Below are positions 1 to 10,295 of a DNA stretch of 64,000 bases, piece by piece (within the stretch, counting starts at the first letter, position 1; the number at the start of each line of letters is the position of its first letter). The notes under the pieces are model-generated. The model did not search any database and was not told the origin of the DNA. It saw only the letters and a list, made by a program, of their open reading frames with translations. This DNA is from Zymoseptoria tritici IPO323. Taxonomy: Eukaryota > Ascomycota > Dothideomycetes > Mycosphaerellales > Mycosphaerellaceae. The stretch lies in contig NC_018213.1 of the NCBI RefSeq assembly GCF_000219625.1, positions 1,110,055-1,174,054 of the forward strand, in the 5' to 3' direction. A program made the translations under genes and the position numbers.

Positions 1-797
1 CCACGTGCAACAATCAAGGGATGAGCCAATGATCTGCTGCCCTGCTTCTTCTCCTCTATGCACATGTCCAGGATCTCTTCAACATTCGTAGATCCTCTAA
101 TTTGCTTGTCACGAATCCCGTCAGAGGGCAATGTTCACGAATTGCAACGGACGACGTTCCATCGAAGAAGTGCGACCGCTTCGTCACTGCACGATGGACT
201 CAAGTCTATGCCGGAGCTTTCATTGGCATACCTTTGTCTGGCTGTACAACGAAAGACATCAACTTACCTCTGGCGTGCAGTCTATCGGCTACCATCAGAC
301 TTGTGCAGTGCTACTGGCTTCTGAGCGGCTTCTTTCAAGGGAGTCAAGACGTTGAGTCAGTATCGTCTGCCGTCCATGACCATCCAGGAGCATATATTCA
401 ACAGACGCATCAACTGGATTGCCGCCCACGTGAGTAGTATCGTGCCAGACTGCTCCGCGGAACATCATACCACATGTACGATTTCTAGACATGAGCTTCA
501 TTGAACGAGGCTGTTGGCAAACGCGAGGTAGGCAGGCAATTCATGTCAGACCCTCACTCAGAGGTAAGGTAGGTACGGTTTGAATGCATTTGCAAGCCTT
601 CCTCAAGTCGAGAAATCGTTGCCATGCGACCAATCCATCCCGTTGGGCAAGAAGTAGCGATGGGAAGCACCATCCGCATGCTCGTCTCAGGTCAGGTTCG
701 CGCTTCAATCAATCCCAAGTCTTCCAATCCTCACTCCACGCCGATGCGCCCACCTTTTCTACCATCCTCATATATCCTTCACACTGGCAGCATGCAT
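1..797. other. no supported gene; upstream region of the kinase gene
   Basis: Short overlapping frames occur on both strands, but none has a recognisable domain or a convincing start. The last part is probably the promoter and leader of the kinase gene that starts near 798. Confidence 0.5.
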
Positions 798-3700
798 ATG
801 CCCTTCATCAGCAAGAGATCACGCAAAGGAACTGGCACATCCAAGTCTCGGCAACCACTCAATCGGAAGCTATCACGCCTCTTCCGTAACAACACCAGAT
901 CAACGGTGAACTCGACCTCGGACCAGACGAGCAATCTTCCCTCACTCAGAAGAGTCGCCACACTCGGCAGACTCAGACGCGCTGCGTCTCGCTATCTGGA
1001 CCGGATCATGACCTCTCCTGGTGTGTTGTGACCTTTCGACAATCTCAAAGCACGACTGACTTCTCCTAGAACCTCGTCCATCGGTCGACGGCGCTTCTGT
1101 TCCAAATCATCACACCGCCATTCCACCCACTCCGATCCTCGCCGAGCGTCCCAAAGTACAACGTGGTCGAGGTCTCTTTCGTTCATCCTCTTCCGTTCGT
1201 GAAAGAGCACACACGTACGACATACTTCAAGCCGGTCAAAGTCCCCCGCGAAGAAAGCGCTCGGTGCGATTCCAAGGAATGGAAGAAGTTCAAGTCGACG
1301 GACAGAACGGCGCTGAAGCCGACAGTGGACCTGCAGCGACGAATGCATCTCAAGAGTCGCATGCTACCAAGCATTCACACCACAGAGTTTCCGAACGCAT
1401 TGAAGCATTGGCTGCCAAATTCGCCGTCACATCGGGAGGACTGGATACTGTCGTGCACCGCTCGAACTCGAGGGCAAGGCCGACTGTGCCGCACATCGAT
1501 ACTAACGTGGAGGCCAACTCGAGCAGTCGTGGTATGAATAGCAATGCCTCCCCGCAGACGGCATCTTCTGCGTCGACTTCAGCTAGAGACTTCAACTCCA
1601 ACTGGTCGCCGATGAGTACCGCCTCTACGGCAGCCACCTCGTACACTTCACCAGGATCATTCTCGTTCGCAATGCGCAATCGGACGACTCCTGAGGATCT
1701 TCACCATCTGGGCAAGGGCGCGGGCACTGGCGACGAGAATACTCTCCCACCAATCGAAGAAGACAGCGGCCGTTTCCTGCTGATCCCTGTGCAAGAAACG
1801 CTGGTTGAAGGCGTCATACCGACCATCGCGACGGTAGAGAACGCTGCCGCAGCAAAGTGCGCTCTGGAGACAAGCTACAGCCAGCTCTCAGAACCATCAT
1901 CGCCACGATCCATCCGTCGCAAGAAATTCGAACAGCGCATGGGCGACTTCGGCATGCCTCACGATGAACGCGTCGCAGCGAGAGCCCTCTGGCTCAAATC
2001 CGAAAGCGACCACCTCCGTCAAATGCGAGTCTTGAAATCCACATCCCTCGCTCGCCGCGAGACAAAAGGCATCTCCATCGCCGGCTTCGACGTCATCCGC
2101 GTCCTAGGCAAAGGCAGCTTCGGCGTAGTCCGCCTCGTCACCGAACGTCAAGCCAAACCCAAAGACACCGACACCACCACCCTTCCCGACGACTCGGTGG
2201 TCACCGACGTCGCCAACATGGACGGCACCGCCAAACGCAACCTCCCCAGCGGCAAACCCCTCTCCGACGTCTTCGCCATGAAAGTCATCCGCAAATCGGA
2301 AATGCTGCGCGCCTGTCAAGAAGGTCACCTCCGCGCTGAGCGGGACTTTCTCGTCGCTTCTGAGGGATCCCGGTGGGTGGTGCCGCTCATCGCCAGTTTT
2401 CAGGACAATACGAATCTCTACCTCGTGATGGAGTATATGATTGGCGGGGACTTTTTGGGACTGCTGCTCCGTGAGGATGTGCTGGAAGAAGGCGTGGCCA
2501 AGTAGTATGTGGCTGAGATGATCCTTTGTATTGAGGAGGCGCATCGTATGAAGTGGATTCATCGAGACATCAAGCCGGACAATTTTTTGATCAGCGCTTC
2601 CGGGCATTTGAAGATCTCCGATTTTGGACTTGCGTTCAATGGGCATTGGGCGCATTCGCAATCTTACTATAATTCTCAACGCGAGACTCTGCTCGACAAA
2701 CTTGGGATCAAGATTCGAGGGGACGATCAAGATATTCTCGACGACCTGGAAGCCTCCACCGCCGACCCCCGCCGTCCCACCCCGAAGCCCTCCCGCAACA
2801 AACTCGATCCCGCCGATGAAGCAGCGAGGGAAGGCCTCCTCCCTCACCGCAATCGCACTGAACGCCGCAAACTCGCCCGCTCCATCGTCGGCACGTCGCA
2901 ATACATGGCGCCTGAAGTCATTCTCGGCCAACCCTACGATGGGCGCTGCGACTGGTGGAGTGTGGGCATCATTCTGTACGAGTGTCTTTACGGTCGGACG
3001 CCGTTTTACTGTGAGAATCGACAGCGGACGAAAGAGAGTATCGTACGGTGGAGAGAGACGTTGAAGTTTCCTGAGGGCGTGGAACGCTGGAGTCGACCAG
3101 GGAGTGAAGAGGGGAGGAGGAAATTGGAAGCTCCGACTGCGGTGGTGGTGGATTTATTGAGGGGTTTATTGTGCGATAAAGAGGGGAGACTGAGTTCGAG
3201 GCAGTATCGACAGGAAGGACGATTGGGACGACGGATGAGTGCCGCGGCGATTGGCGGGAGGGATGGTATGGGGAGTGGAGGAGCGAGTCCGTTGGCGAGA
3301 CATGTCTATGCGAACGGCGCGGAGGAAATCAAGAGCCATCCGTTCTTCGCGGGGATTCCTTGGAGTCAGGTGCATTTGCTTCCGCCGCCGTTTGTGCCGA
3401 GGGTGAGGGAACGGCAGAGTATTACGAAGTATTTTGAGGAGGAGAAGGATATTGTTAGTGATTTGGGGGAGGAGGGGGATGGGGGGAGTGAGACGGGGGA
3501 AGGGAGTGAGGGGAGTGGGATTGAGGAAGGGGTGATGTTTGAGTTGGAGGGAATGGAGGATGAGGAGGTGGAGAAGGTGTTGGGCACGAAGAGGAAGGTG
3601 GAGAAGTGGAAGAGGTTGAGGGCGGTGAGGGAGAAGGTTGTGCTGGGGATTGAGGCTGTTCCGGAGGCGGATGAGGAGTTGAGGAGGATTAAGGAGCATT

Positions 3701-4101
3701 ATGGGATGGGGTTTGAGGGGTGGAAGGCGAGGAGGAAGGTCGAGGTGGCGGAGATGAGGGCCGAGAGGGGGGTGGATGCGGAGAAGGTGCTGGCGAGGTG
3801 TGTGGTGGAGATGAATGCGGGTGGTGGGAAGGGTGGAAAGGAGAAGAAGAGGGCGAGGGATCGGGTTTTGAGGGATGGGGGGTTGGGGAGGAAGGTTTTG
3901 GAGTTGAGGAAATTGGGGGCGTTTTGGGGGTATACTTATCGGAGGCCGAAGGGGGTTGTGATTGTTGGTGGTGCTGGGGGGAGGAGGGGGAGGAGAGGTG
4001 GGTTGGAGAGGGGAACGATTTTACCTGTTGTTGGTGGTGGGAGTGATGGGAAAGAGGAGGAGAGGGGCGATGTTTGGGGGTTGGGGGAAGGGTGGAAGTG
4101 A
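798..4101 (+). CDS. NDR-type AGC serine/threonine kinase, interrupted by an in-frame TAG
   Basis: Two exons are inferred: 798-1020 and 1070-4101. The 49-bp intron (GT at 1021, CTGAC branch, TAG at 1069) restores one frame of 1,084 codons. The start is ATG 798, or 792 two codons upstream. The long Ser/Thr-rich N-terminus (about residues 1-410) precedes a kinase domain. Visible are the glycine loop GKGSFGVV (about 420), the ATP lysine in FAMKVIRK (479), HRDIKPDN (catalytic Asp 574), SDFGLAF (Asp 592), a long insert before the activation loop as in NDR/LATS kinases, and GTSQYMAPE. Codon 553 (2503-2505) is TAG inside the C-lobe helix just before [13 protein letters not shown]; the frame continues intact on both sides. 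As I recall, related fungal kinases have Trp here, so TGG to TAG is likely. The gene is therefore either a fresh pseudogene, a readthrough case or a sequence error. The C-terminal third is very G-rich. Ppk35-like fungal NDR kinases are the nearest match I can name. Confidence 0.8.
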
Positions 4102-4576
4102 GTGGCTTGTATTGAGCTGGACGACCTGAGATGTGTGGCTCCTGAAATAATGATAATCGTTGATCTTTCGGGGTGTATGTGTTCCAGCGGCGGAAGTAAG
4201 GTATCCTAGCAGAGTTGGCTTTGTCTTCCTCCTGGCTGGAAGACATCGCGACGATTCACGCACGACATTTGATGGGCAGTTTCGATAACCAATTCACCGA
4301 GGTGTCCAGCCTCATGCCGCATTCGGGAATACAAATACTCCGACGGGTTCAGGCGTACCCTGAGATGGAGACGAGAAAGCGTTGCATCCGATGCGGGAGG
4401 GAAGACATGGCGCAGCGAAGATGAGAATAGAGGAGATGATGTCTTTCGACTGGAGCTCATGGGAGATGATGTCTTTCGACTGGGGCTCACGAGAGATAAT
4501 GTCTTTCACCTCTCACATTTTCTCTCCGAGTGGAGATTGGTTCGGGCAAAACGGGAGCTAGATATGGTGCTTGTTT
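4102..4576. other. intergenic between kinase gene and transposon
   Basis: This holds the kinase 3' region and a short tandem repeat at its right end. No gene is supported. Confidence 0.5.
4433..4510. repeat. 30-bp tandem repeat, about 2.6 copies
   Basis: Units begin at 4433, 4463 and 4493 with GAGATGATGTCTTTCGACTG. The first two copies differ at only a few positions; the third is partial and diverged. It lies 66 bp outside the left transposon end. Confidence 0.85.
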
Positions 4577-4623
4577 GATCGTGTCCTATATCGCAGTTTA
4601 GGTCACTACCTCAATTCTCATTT
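4577..4623 (+). repeat. left terminal inverted repeat
   Basis: It starts GATCGTGTCCTATAT and pairs with the reverse complement of 9953-9999. The only mismatch is at 4592. Unlike the interior it still contains CA dinucleotides. Confidence 0.95.
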
Positions 4624-4914
4624 CTTACAATTACAACACTACTACTACTATTGTCGCCAATTGCTTATATTGTTACCTATATAGTAGCAGAGTTACTCTA
4701 TCGACAATATTAACAATTACATATAAGTGCGCGCGCTAATACGCCGTTTAGTTAGATAAGTGTCATTTTCTTCGACTCTTAAACCTCTTATTAACACTAC
4801 TACTTCTACTACTCTACCGCGCGCGCTCGCAGCTCGCTCGTTACATAATACATACTACTCGTAATATCGCACCCTCGCGCGCACGTAAAAATAGCTAGTT
4901 AGATACTACTTAAT

Positions 4915-5737
4915 ATAGAACTTGGTAAGGCTCGCGACCCTAATCGCCTACGCGGACTCTCTCTCTCCGACGACAACGACGATAAGCTAGCGACTATATC
5001 TACTGCAGCTATTACTCCTGCTCCTTAGCTACCTGCCGACCTTCTCGTCTACGATAAGCCTACTACGGCTACCTCTAAAGACTTCTAGTATATCTCCGAC
5101 CTTTAATAGAACGATACCCTTATTAGAGTATAGAGCAGCAATAAAAACACTAAGAAGAGCGGACGTTAGATGCTTATAAAATACGATTATGTACGTAGAG
5201 TTATAGAGACGGACAAAGGTAATATAGCTCGCATAGCTCTTAGTAAGGCTCGTAGGCTAATAATAAATAATAGGCATTCCGGCGGTTACTAAGTACAGCT
5301 AGTACGAGGATCGTAGACTCGACTGCAAGACTTCTAAGACTCTCGCTACCTATACTTACTACTACTATAAGGGCAAGCCTCCGTGTTTTGCTAGAGAGTA
5401 GGTAAAGATTAAGGAGGAGCCGGTAGAAAAGAAGTCTGTATTAAAGGAGGCTGTTAGCAGCATGCGAGGTAAGATAAATAAGGCGCAGGACAAGATCGCT
5501 ACGTTAGAGTCGGAGGTGTCGGATTTAAAGCGTAAGATTAGCGGTTTAAAGTATAAGATTAGCGGTTTAAAGTGTATAAAAGGTTAGCTAAAGGAGGAGC
5601 TAATTAAGGAGATTATAGACGAGGTTAATAACGTACAGAGCAAGTTAAAGGCTACTATTACTAAGATTAAGCAGTCGGTGTTATAGTATTAGCGTGCTGT
5701 TAACGAGAAGTTTAGTAGACTAGGCGTAATAGATTAA
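4915..5737 (+). pseudogene. transposon relic frame A: coiled-coil protein
   Basis: A coding-like frame runs from an ATA at 4915 (a possible mutated ATG) to TAA 5735-5737, with one frame change near 5285-5300 that could be an intron or indel. The first half holds the stretch NDDKLATISTAAITPAP. The second half is Lys/Glu-rich with heptad-like repeats (KISGLKYKISGLK, then KEELIKEIIDEVNNV), which suggests a coiled coil. In-frame stops at 5300, 5399, 5585, 5684 and 5690 are all TAG, as expected from CAG or TGG after RIP. Function is unknown; a structural or accessory transposon protein is an inference from its position. Confidence 0.6.
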
Positions 5738-5924
5738 TAGATAGATCGATTTAGCCTACGAGCTCTCCGCGAGCCTTGCGAGCCTGCACGTTAATACCCA
5801 AATAAATGCGTTAGTTGCTGTATATCTCCTTAAATCCCTCGTTTTCACGCTTACGAGCCAGCCGTTTTAGCCTGCGTACACGCCGCGAGCCGTTTTTAAG
5901 GAAGAGAATTAAGGTGTTAAGAGA

Positions 5925-5956
5925 TTAAGATATTAAGATATTAAGATATTAAGATA
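5925..5956. repeat. 8-bp tandem repeat TTAAGATA, 4 copies
   Basis: Four perfect units lie between relic frames A and B, in sequence that is non-coding on either strand. Confidence 0.9.
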
Positions 5957-6055
5957 TACGTTTATCGTTCCTTCTAGCTACGAGCTAGTCTATTTAGTCC
6001 GCGAGCACGCAACGAGCGAGTCGTCGGTAGCGTATATTTATTAGATTCGTGTATA

Positions 6056-7840
6056 TTAGTCCTTCTAGTTAGCCCTGCCCTTCTCGGTAAGCTTAATAGT
6101 CCGCTCGCTCCGTCTAGTGCTAACAGCTACTAGCTCGTTAACCTTCTTCTTCTTCTTCTTTATCTTCTGCTGCTAAACAACCGGCTCGGCGACCTCCTCT
6201 AGCATCTCTAAACCCCCTTAACTAGCAGCAGTAGTAGCGGTAGTAGTAGCAGCAGTAGTAGCAGCAGTAGTAGTAGCAGTAGTAGTAGTAGTAGTAGCAG
6301 TAGTAGTAGTAGTAGTAGTAGTAGCACTGCTAGGCTCCTTCGCCTTCGACTTTAACTAAGGCGTTGTTATTATTGTTGTCGCTAACGAAGAGGGTATCGT
6401 CGAGTCCGAAGGGATCGCTGGCGCTAGCGCACTAGCTGCTGCGGAGGTAATCGTCGAAGATGCACTATTCTCCTTAGCTCGGTTCGCGGTAGCTTCCTTA
6501 GCCCTTACTATATTGCCTAAGCTGTCCGTATTAGGGTCGAGCAGAATGCAGTCGTTAAGCTAGCTTACCGGCGATAATTAGAGGTCGCGGCTAGCAGGGC
6601 GTTTAGAGCTAGAGCGTTGCTAAGGCAGAGGGCTAGAGCGCTTGTCCTATAAGGAGCTAAGGGCAGCGCGAGCTATACGAGAACAGCTCGCGAGCCCTGT
6701 AGACTAATCTACGAGCGCCTTACTATTGCTGCCGGACGGGCCTACGTCTATTACAAGGTAGCGTACTTCCGGTGCGAGCTAGCTTACGAGTAGGTAACTC
6801 TAGCCTACGAGGACTTTCTTGCCGTCGATGCTAGTATAGCTGTTAGTCTATATAAACGGATAGTGAATAACGCCGTCCTTGTCCTTAAATACACGCCCGT
6901 TAGGGTATAGGACAGTGCTATCGGTCTGCACGTCGTAGCTAATTACATACTAGAATATAGGCTCGCCGTCCTTCCTTACGGAGCGTTTTAAGTCTATATA
7001 TACCTAGCTATCGTCGTAATTCTTCTAGCCGCTAGCGTAGATAACGTAAGTAATCCGAATAGTCGCCTACGGAGCCCTACCGGTTGTCGATAGATTAAAC
7101 AGCTGTATTATCCTAATCGTAGTATTCGTAGCAGCTACGTTATTAGCGCCGAGCTTAATAGGCTAATTCCTACTATACTCCCTTGTTAAATAGATATCGT
7201 AATAGGGCTTCTTATCTCGCCGCTGCTTCGCAGCTACGCTCTCGTTTAGCAGATACTCTAAGAAGAGCCTTCTACAGTTATGTTTCGCAGCGGCCTTAAG
7301 AATAGTATCTATCTCGGCAATAACGCCCTAAGCTTATTATAAGATCTTATTACGTTTGTCGGAGTAGACCGGCGTCGCATTATCGTTAGCGTCCTTACTA
7401 TCTACAGGCTCCGGATCTGTAAGGGTAACAGTATAAAGGAAGCACTTAGCAGTAAATAGCAGCAGTAGCTTGTCCTTATTGTCCTAGGCACCGCCCCTCG
7501 CACTCTTATTATTAGCTAACAGCTCCCTTAAACACTTGGCCTTCTTAGCCTCCTTTAATAAGTTAGTAGCAGCGTTAGGTAACTTACGGGCCTTCGTCTT
7601 AGCCGCCTTCTTTATCTTAGTGTTCGCACGGCTCTGCGGAATGTATATGCCTTCGCGAGTACCGGAGCTAGGAGGGGTAGGCTAGCGCTCGTAGTCGCTC
7701 GCAGGGTTGCCGTCGTTACTCGCTAGAGCTACTCGCGAGGGTAGAGGGCAGCCGCAGAAGCTACAGTTTTTATTACTAAGATTAGCATAAGAGGTGTAGG
7801 GTAGTACCGCAGGATTGCGGCAGAACTAAAAGGTAGCTAT
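6056..7840 (-). pseudogene. transposon relic frame B: unrecognised 595-codon protein
   Basis: Read on the minus strand from 7840, one frame continues to TAA at 6058-6056 without any frameshift. It is cut by about two dozen stops, every one TAG or TAA. The first codon is ATA, which could be a RIP-mutated ATG. Visible pieces are a Cys-rich start (FCRNPAVLPY, then NCSFCGCPL), a Lys-rich segment (NLLKEAKKAKC), a central part with many Tyr and Asp residues (YDVQTDSTVLYPNGR), a poly-Thr tract encoded by the 6224-6326 triplet repeat, and a basic end (KIKKKKKKVNELV). I do not recognise the family. The frame may continue past 6056 for a few tens of codons. It could be a second transposition protein or cargo. 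Confidence 0.65.
6224..6326. repeat. AGC/AGT trinucleotide microsatellite
   Basis: About 34 triplets of AGC or AGT lie inside relic frame B, where on the minus strand they read as ACT/GCT (Thr/Ala). Mixed AGC and AGT units show the run is imperfect. Confidence 0.9.
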
Positions 7841-8329
7841 AAGATAGCTGTATATAAGGAACGGAGGTAAGCAGAAGGAAGAGGAAGGCTAGGAGGGCAG
7901 GAGGGCATAGCCTAGTATATTGTTAATCGAATACAAAGCTATTAGCGCGGAAGAAGTCCCTTATATAGTTACGCGGCTATAACTTAGCGCCCTTCGGAGG
8001 GGTCTAAAACTCCGCGAGCTCGTTGCCGGCCGTAAGGTAACGAGCGGCAGTATCGCGGAGGTAAAGATATACATCTATATAGATCTTATCCTTATTAGCG
8101 TCTAGCTCGCGACTATCGAGCGTCGCCGGAAAGCTACTAGCTACTAGCATCTCGGTAGCCTATAGCAGAGTCGGTAGAGGAAGGTATATAAGAAGATCTG
8201 TAAATAGTTAGCTCGTTACGGCACGTAAAACGCTCGCAACGCTAGCAGGCTAGTAGCAAGCTCTCGATCCCTATACCGCTCCTTAACCCTAGTCGTCTCG
8301 CAACCGCTCGCAGCCGCTCGCAGCTGCTC
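7841..8329. other. transposon interior between the two minus-strand relic frames
   Basis: RIP-type sequence without a frame I can follow. It probably holds the upstream region of relic frame B and the 3' end of the integrase relic. Confidence 0.5.
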
Positions 8330-8334
8330 GTGCG
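8296..8334. repeat. 10-bp CGCTCGCAGC-type tandem repeat
   Basis: About four diverged units lie at the 3' end of the integrase relic. The same CTCGCA/ACGAGC word recurs many times elsewhere in the element. Confidence 0.7.
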
Positions 8335-9831
8335 TAGGGGATACTAACCGAATTAAGCATACTAATCCGCTATCCGCTAGATACGCGGATACTCTATATT
8401 AAGGTAGATTCCGCGATCCTCTACGCTATTAGGAGGATAGTCGTAGTTGTAAGCAGGAATACTAGGCAAATGCCTATTAACTTTAGGCTACTTTCGAATG
8501 CCGTAGTTATTATAGCTATTAATAAATAGCTCGACCGTAAACTAGAGGATTAGAACGAAGACAGCAAGGAACGCTATACGGTTAGCCCTGCTATCCTCGC
8601 TATAGAGGCCTTTATCGCGAAGCCGGTAGAAGAAATTACGCTATCGATTCTATCCTACAGCTATATTAAGACCCTAGAAGCGCTCTATTGTTTAATTACC
8701 TTTGCTCGTTATATACTAGAAGCTATCGCGGAACTTAATGTTCTTACCCTCCTAAAGTTTATAGCAGAAGAGGTATATATTAGCTATTAATAGAGTCTCT
8801 ACGCCGTAATCCGCTCGTATAATCTATAGAAGTTAGCAGAGCTGCGAGCATAGGGACGTACAGTAACGAGCCTACCTTTAGCGTAAAGCTAAGTTCTCGG
8901 ACTATATCTAAATACTACTTAGAAACCGAGAAGACCGTCTTAGCTATAGTGCCTACGTAAATCTATATAATCTTCTGTATATATATATCGATATAGGCGT
9001 AGAAGCAGATACCGAAGATCTCGAACTTATAGTAGGCATCTACCGACTATATATAATTAGGACCCTTAGCCTTTAGACGACCGCGCTTAACACCCTTACG
9101 ACTACCCTTCCGGCGGCGAGTATTATAGCCTACAGGATTAAGGGAATACGCGATCTTAGCTATGCAATCCCTACGAGCAAACGAGCGTTAGCGTACGAGC
9201 TAGGCGAAGGAGTTTACGAGTAAGGGAAGCAGCGTAAATTGCAGTTTACGAGCGGACGAATCTAGCCTACGAGCGGACGAATCCAGCCTACGAGCGGACG
9301 CATCCTGCTTACGAGCGTACTTACGAGCGTGTATACAGACCTTCTAATAATGTTATATTCCTTCCGTAGGTGCCTTACTAATCGTTTGTATCTATAGTTA
9401 TCTAACGTACTACCTACAATCGTCCCCTCTAATACCCTCTGTATAACCTTATCGTGTTTAGGCTAGTTATCTCTTAGGATCCTTCGATACAAGCCTAGCT
9501 TCTTCCGGATATCTACTAATTACTATAGGCTAATCTCGAAGCCGTCCTTCTTTAGGCATCTTAACAGTAACTCGTCTGTTATGTCCTACTGCTAGAAGAG
9601 CTCCTTAATCCTTATATATAGTAGTGCCTAATAGTCCTTATCTTAATAGATCCTCGGATACGTAGATAGCTACTATCGAGCTAGTATCCGTCTAAACGTT
9701 CGAGGCTTAATAGCTACTTGCTACTCTTCCCTTAGCTATTAAACGACGTCGTCGTAGGTCTATTCGGAGACCCTAAGAAGGAGCTCGATCTCGGTTCGAA
9801 GGTAGTCGATATTAAGGGCGGCGCGTAGTAT
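8330..9831 (-). pseudogene. transposon relic frame C: DDE integrase-type transposase with two introns
   Basis: The minus-strand frame begins at an ATA (9831-9829, possible former ATG). Exon 1 (9831-9341) is Arg/Leu-rich. Intron A (9340-9171, 170 bp) has a CTAAC branch and TAG end. Exon 2 (9170-8876) carries GPNYI, a TAG, then SVDAYYKFEIFG with the first catalytic Asp. Intron B (8875-8824, 52 bp) has a GCTAAC branch. Exon 3 starts IIRADYGVET with the second Asp, then TIERF with the Glu, and ends in a YNYDYPPNSVED segment. Removing both introns joins the integrase core in one frame. Stops seen in the exons are TAG or TAA. The fold is that of the retroviral-type integrase core found in fungal integrase-domain proteins; this is recognised from memory. 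The exact 3' end is uncertain. Confidence 0.75.
9244..9322. repeat. 21-bp minisatellite CTACGAGCGGACGAATCCAGC
   Basis: About 3.5 copies lie within intron A of the integrase relic. They explain why that intron is three times longer than the other introns in this window. Confidence 0.85.
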
Positions 9832-9952
9832 AGCGAGAGGGTAGTAAGGGTGTTAAAAAGAAGAAGAAGAACGATGTTACGAGCAAGAGAGATAGACGTT
9901 GCGAGCGTTTAGCGCTTACTAAGCGCAATATCGATAAAACGAGGTTTTGAGA

Positions 9953-9999
9953 AAATGAGAATTGAGGTAGTGACCTAAACTGCCATATAGGACACGATC
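9953..9999 (-). repeat. right terminal inverted repeat
   Basis: This is the inverted copy of the left end, mismatched only at 9984. The bases that follow (CACAGC) do not continue the repeat, so this marks the element border. Confidence 0.95.
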
Positions 10000-10295
10000 C
10001 ACAGCCCACCTCGGCGCTGAACGTCGTTCACATTCACTCCATCATCAGATCTCTCTCGTCATCCATTTGCCCGCACTGCGAGCATTAGAGCCATATGCCG
10101 ATGATCAACAGGTAGGCGAAGTAAACCATCGAGTGGTCAAAAGCAAGCCTTCCAACAGGCAAAGCTCTCTTCATTGGACGTCAACCTCACCATCCTCGAC
10201 CCCACTTCCACTACTGACCTTCAGACATCGTCCACGTCCCGTAAGGTCCTCATCGCATCTCTTCTTCTTCGCCGTCACCCTCTCGAGCTCCCGAC
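10000..10295. other. leader of the dehydrogenase gene
   Basis: Sequence between the transposon border and ATG 10296, with pyrimidine-rich stretches near the start codon. The transposon ends 296 bp before the start codon, so it lies in or next to this promoter. Confidence 0.5.

Larger units (their letters stand above)
4577..9999. mobile_element. RIP-inactivated DNA transposon with 47-bp inverted ends and an integrase-type transposase
   Basis: The ends at 4577-4623 and 9953-9999 are inverted copies (46 of 47 positions match). The outermost four bases at each end are GATC. Because GATC is a palindrome it could be a 4-bp target duplication (element then 4581-9995) or part of the inverted repeat. 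Inside lie three decayed frames: a coiled-coil protein (+), an unknown 595-codon frame (-) and an integrase with two introns (-). The interior is depleted of CA and TG and rich in TA; in the 60 bases 7141-7200 I count no CA, one TG and eleven TA. All stops seen inside the decayed frames are TAG or TAA. This is the pattern of repeat-induced point mutation. A cut-and-paste element moved by a DDE integrase is inferred; Ginger-like elements with 4-bp duplications are the closest known concept, but the family is unassigned. Confidence 0.88.

Noticed and set aside
2104..2931. 275-codon minus-strand frame across the kinase TAG
   Set aside because: Antisense shadow of a GC-rich kinase domain; the kinase motifs on the + strand are decisive.
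8338..8886. A + strand frame with several long open stretches inside the transposon
   Set aside because: It is antisense to exon 3 and intron B of the integrase relic, whose protein pattern is recognisable; the + frame is its shadow.
4577..9999. Reading the region as an LTR retrotransposon because of the retroviral-type integrase
   Set aside because: The ends are inverted, not direct, repeats; no reverse transcriptase or protease pattern is seen, and the integrase has introns.
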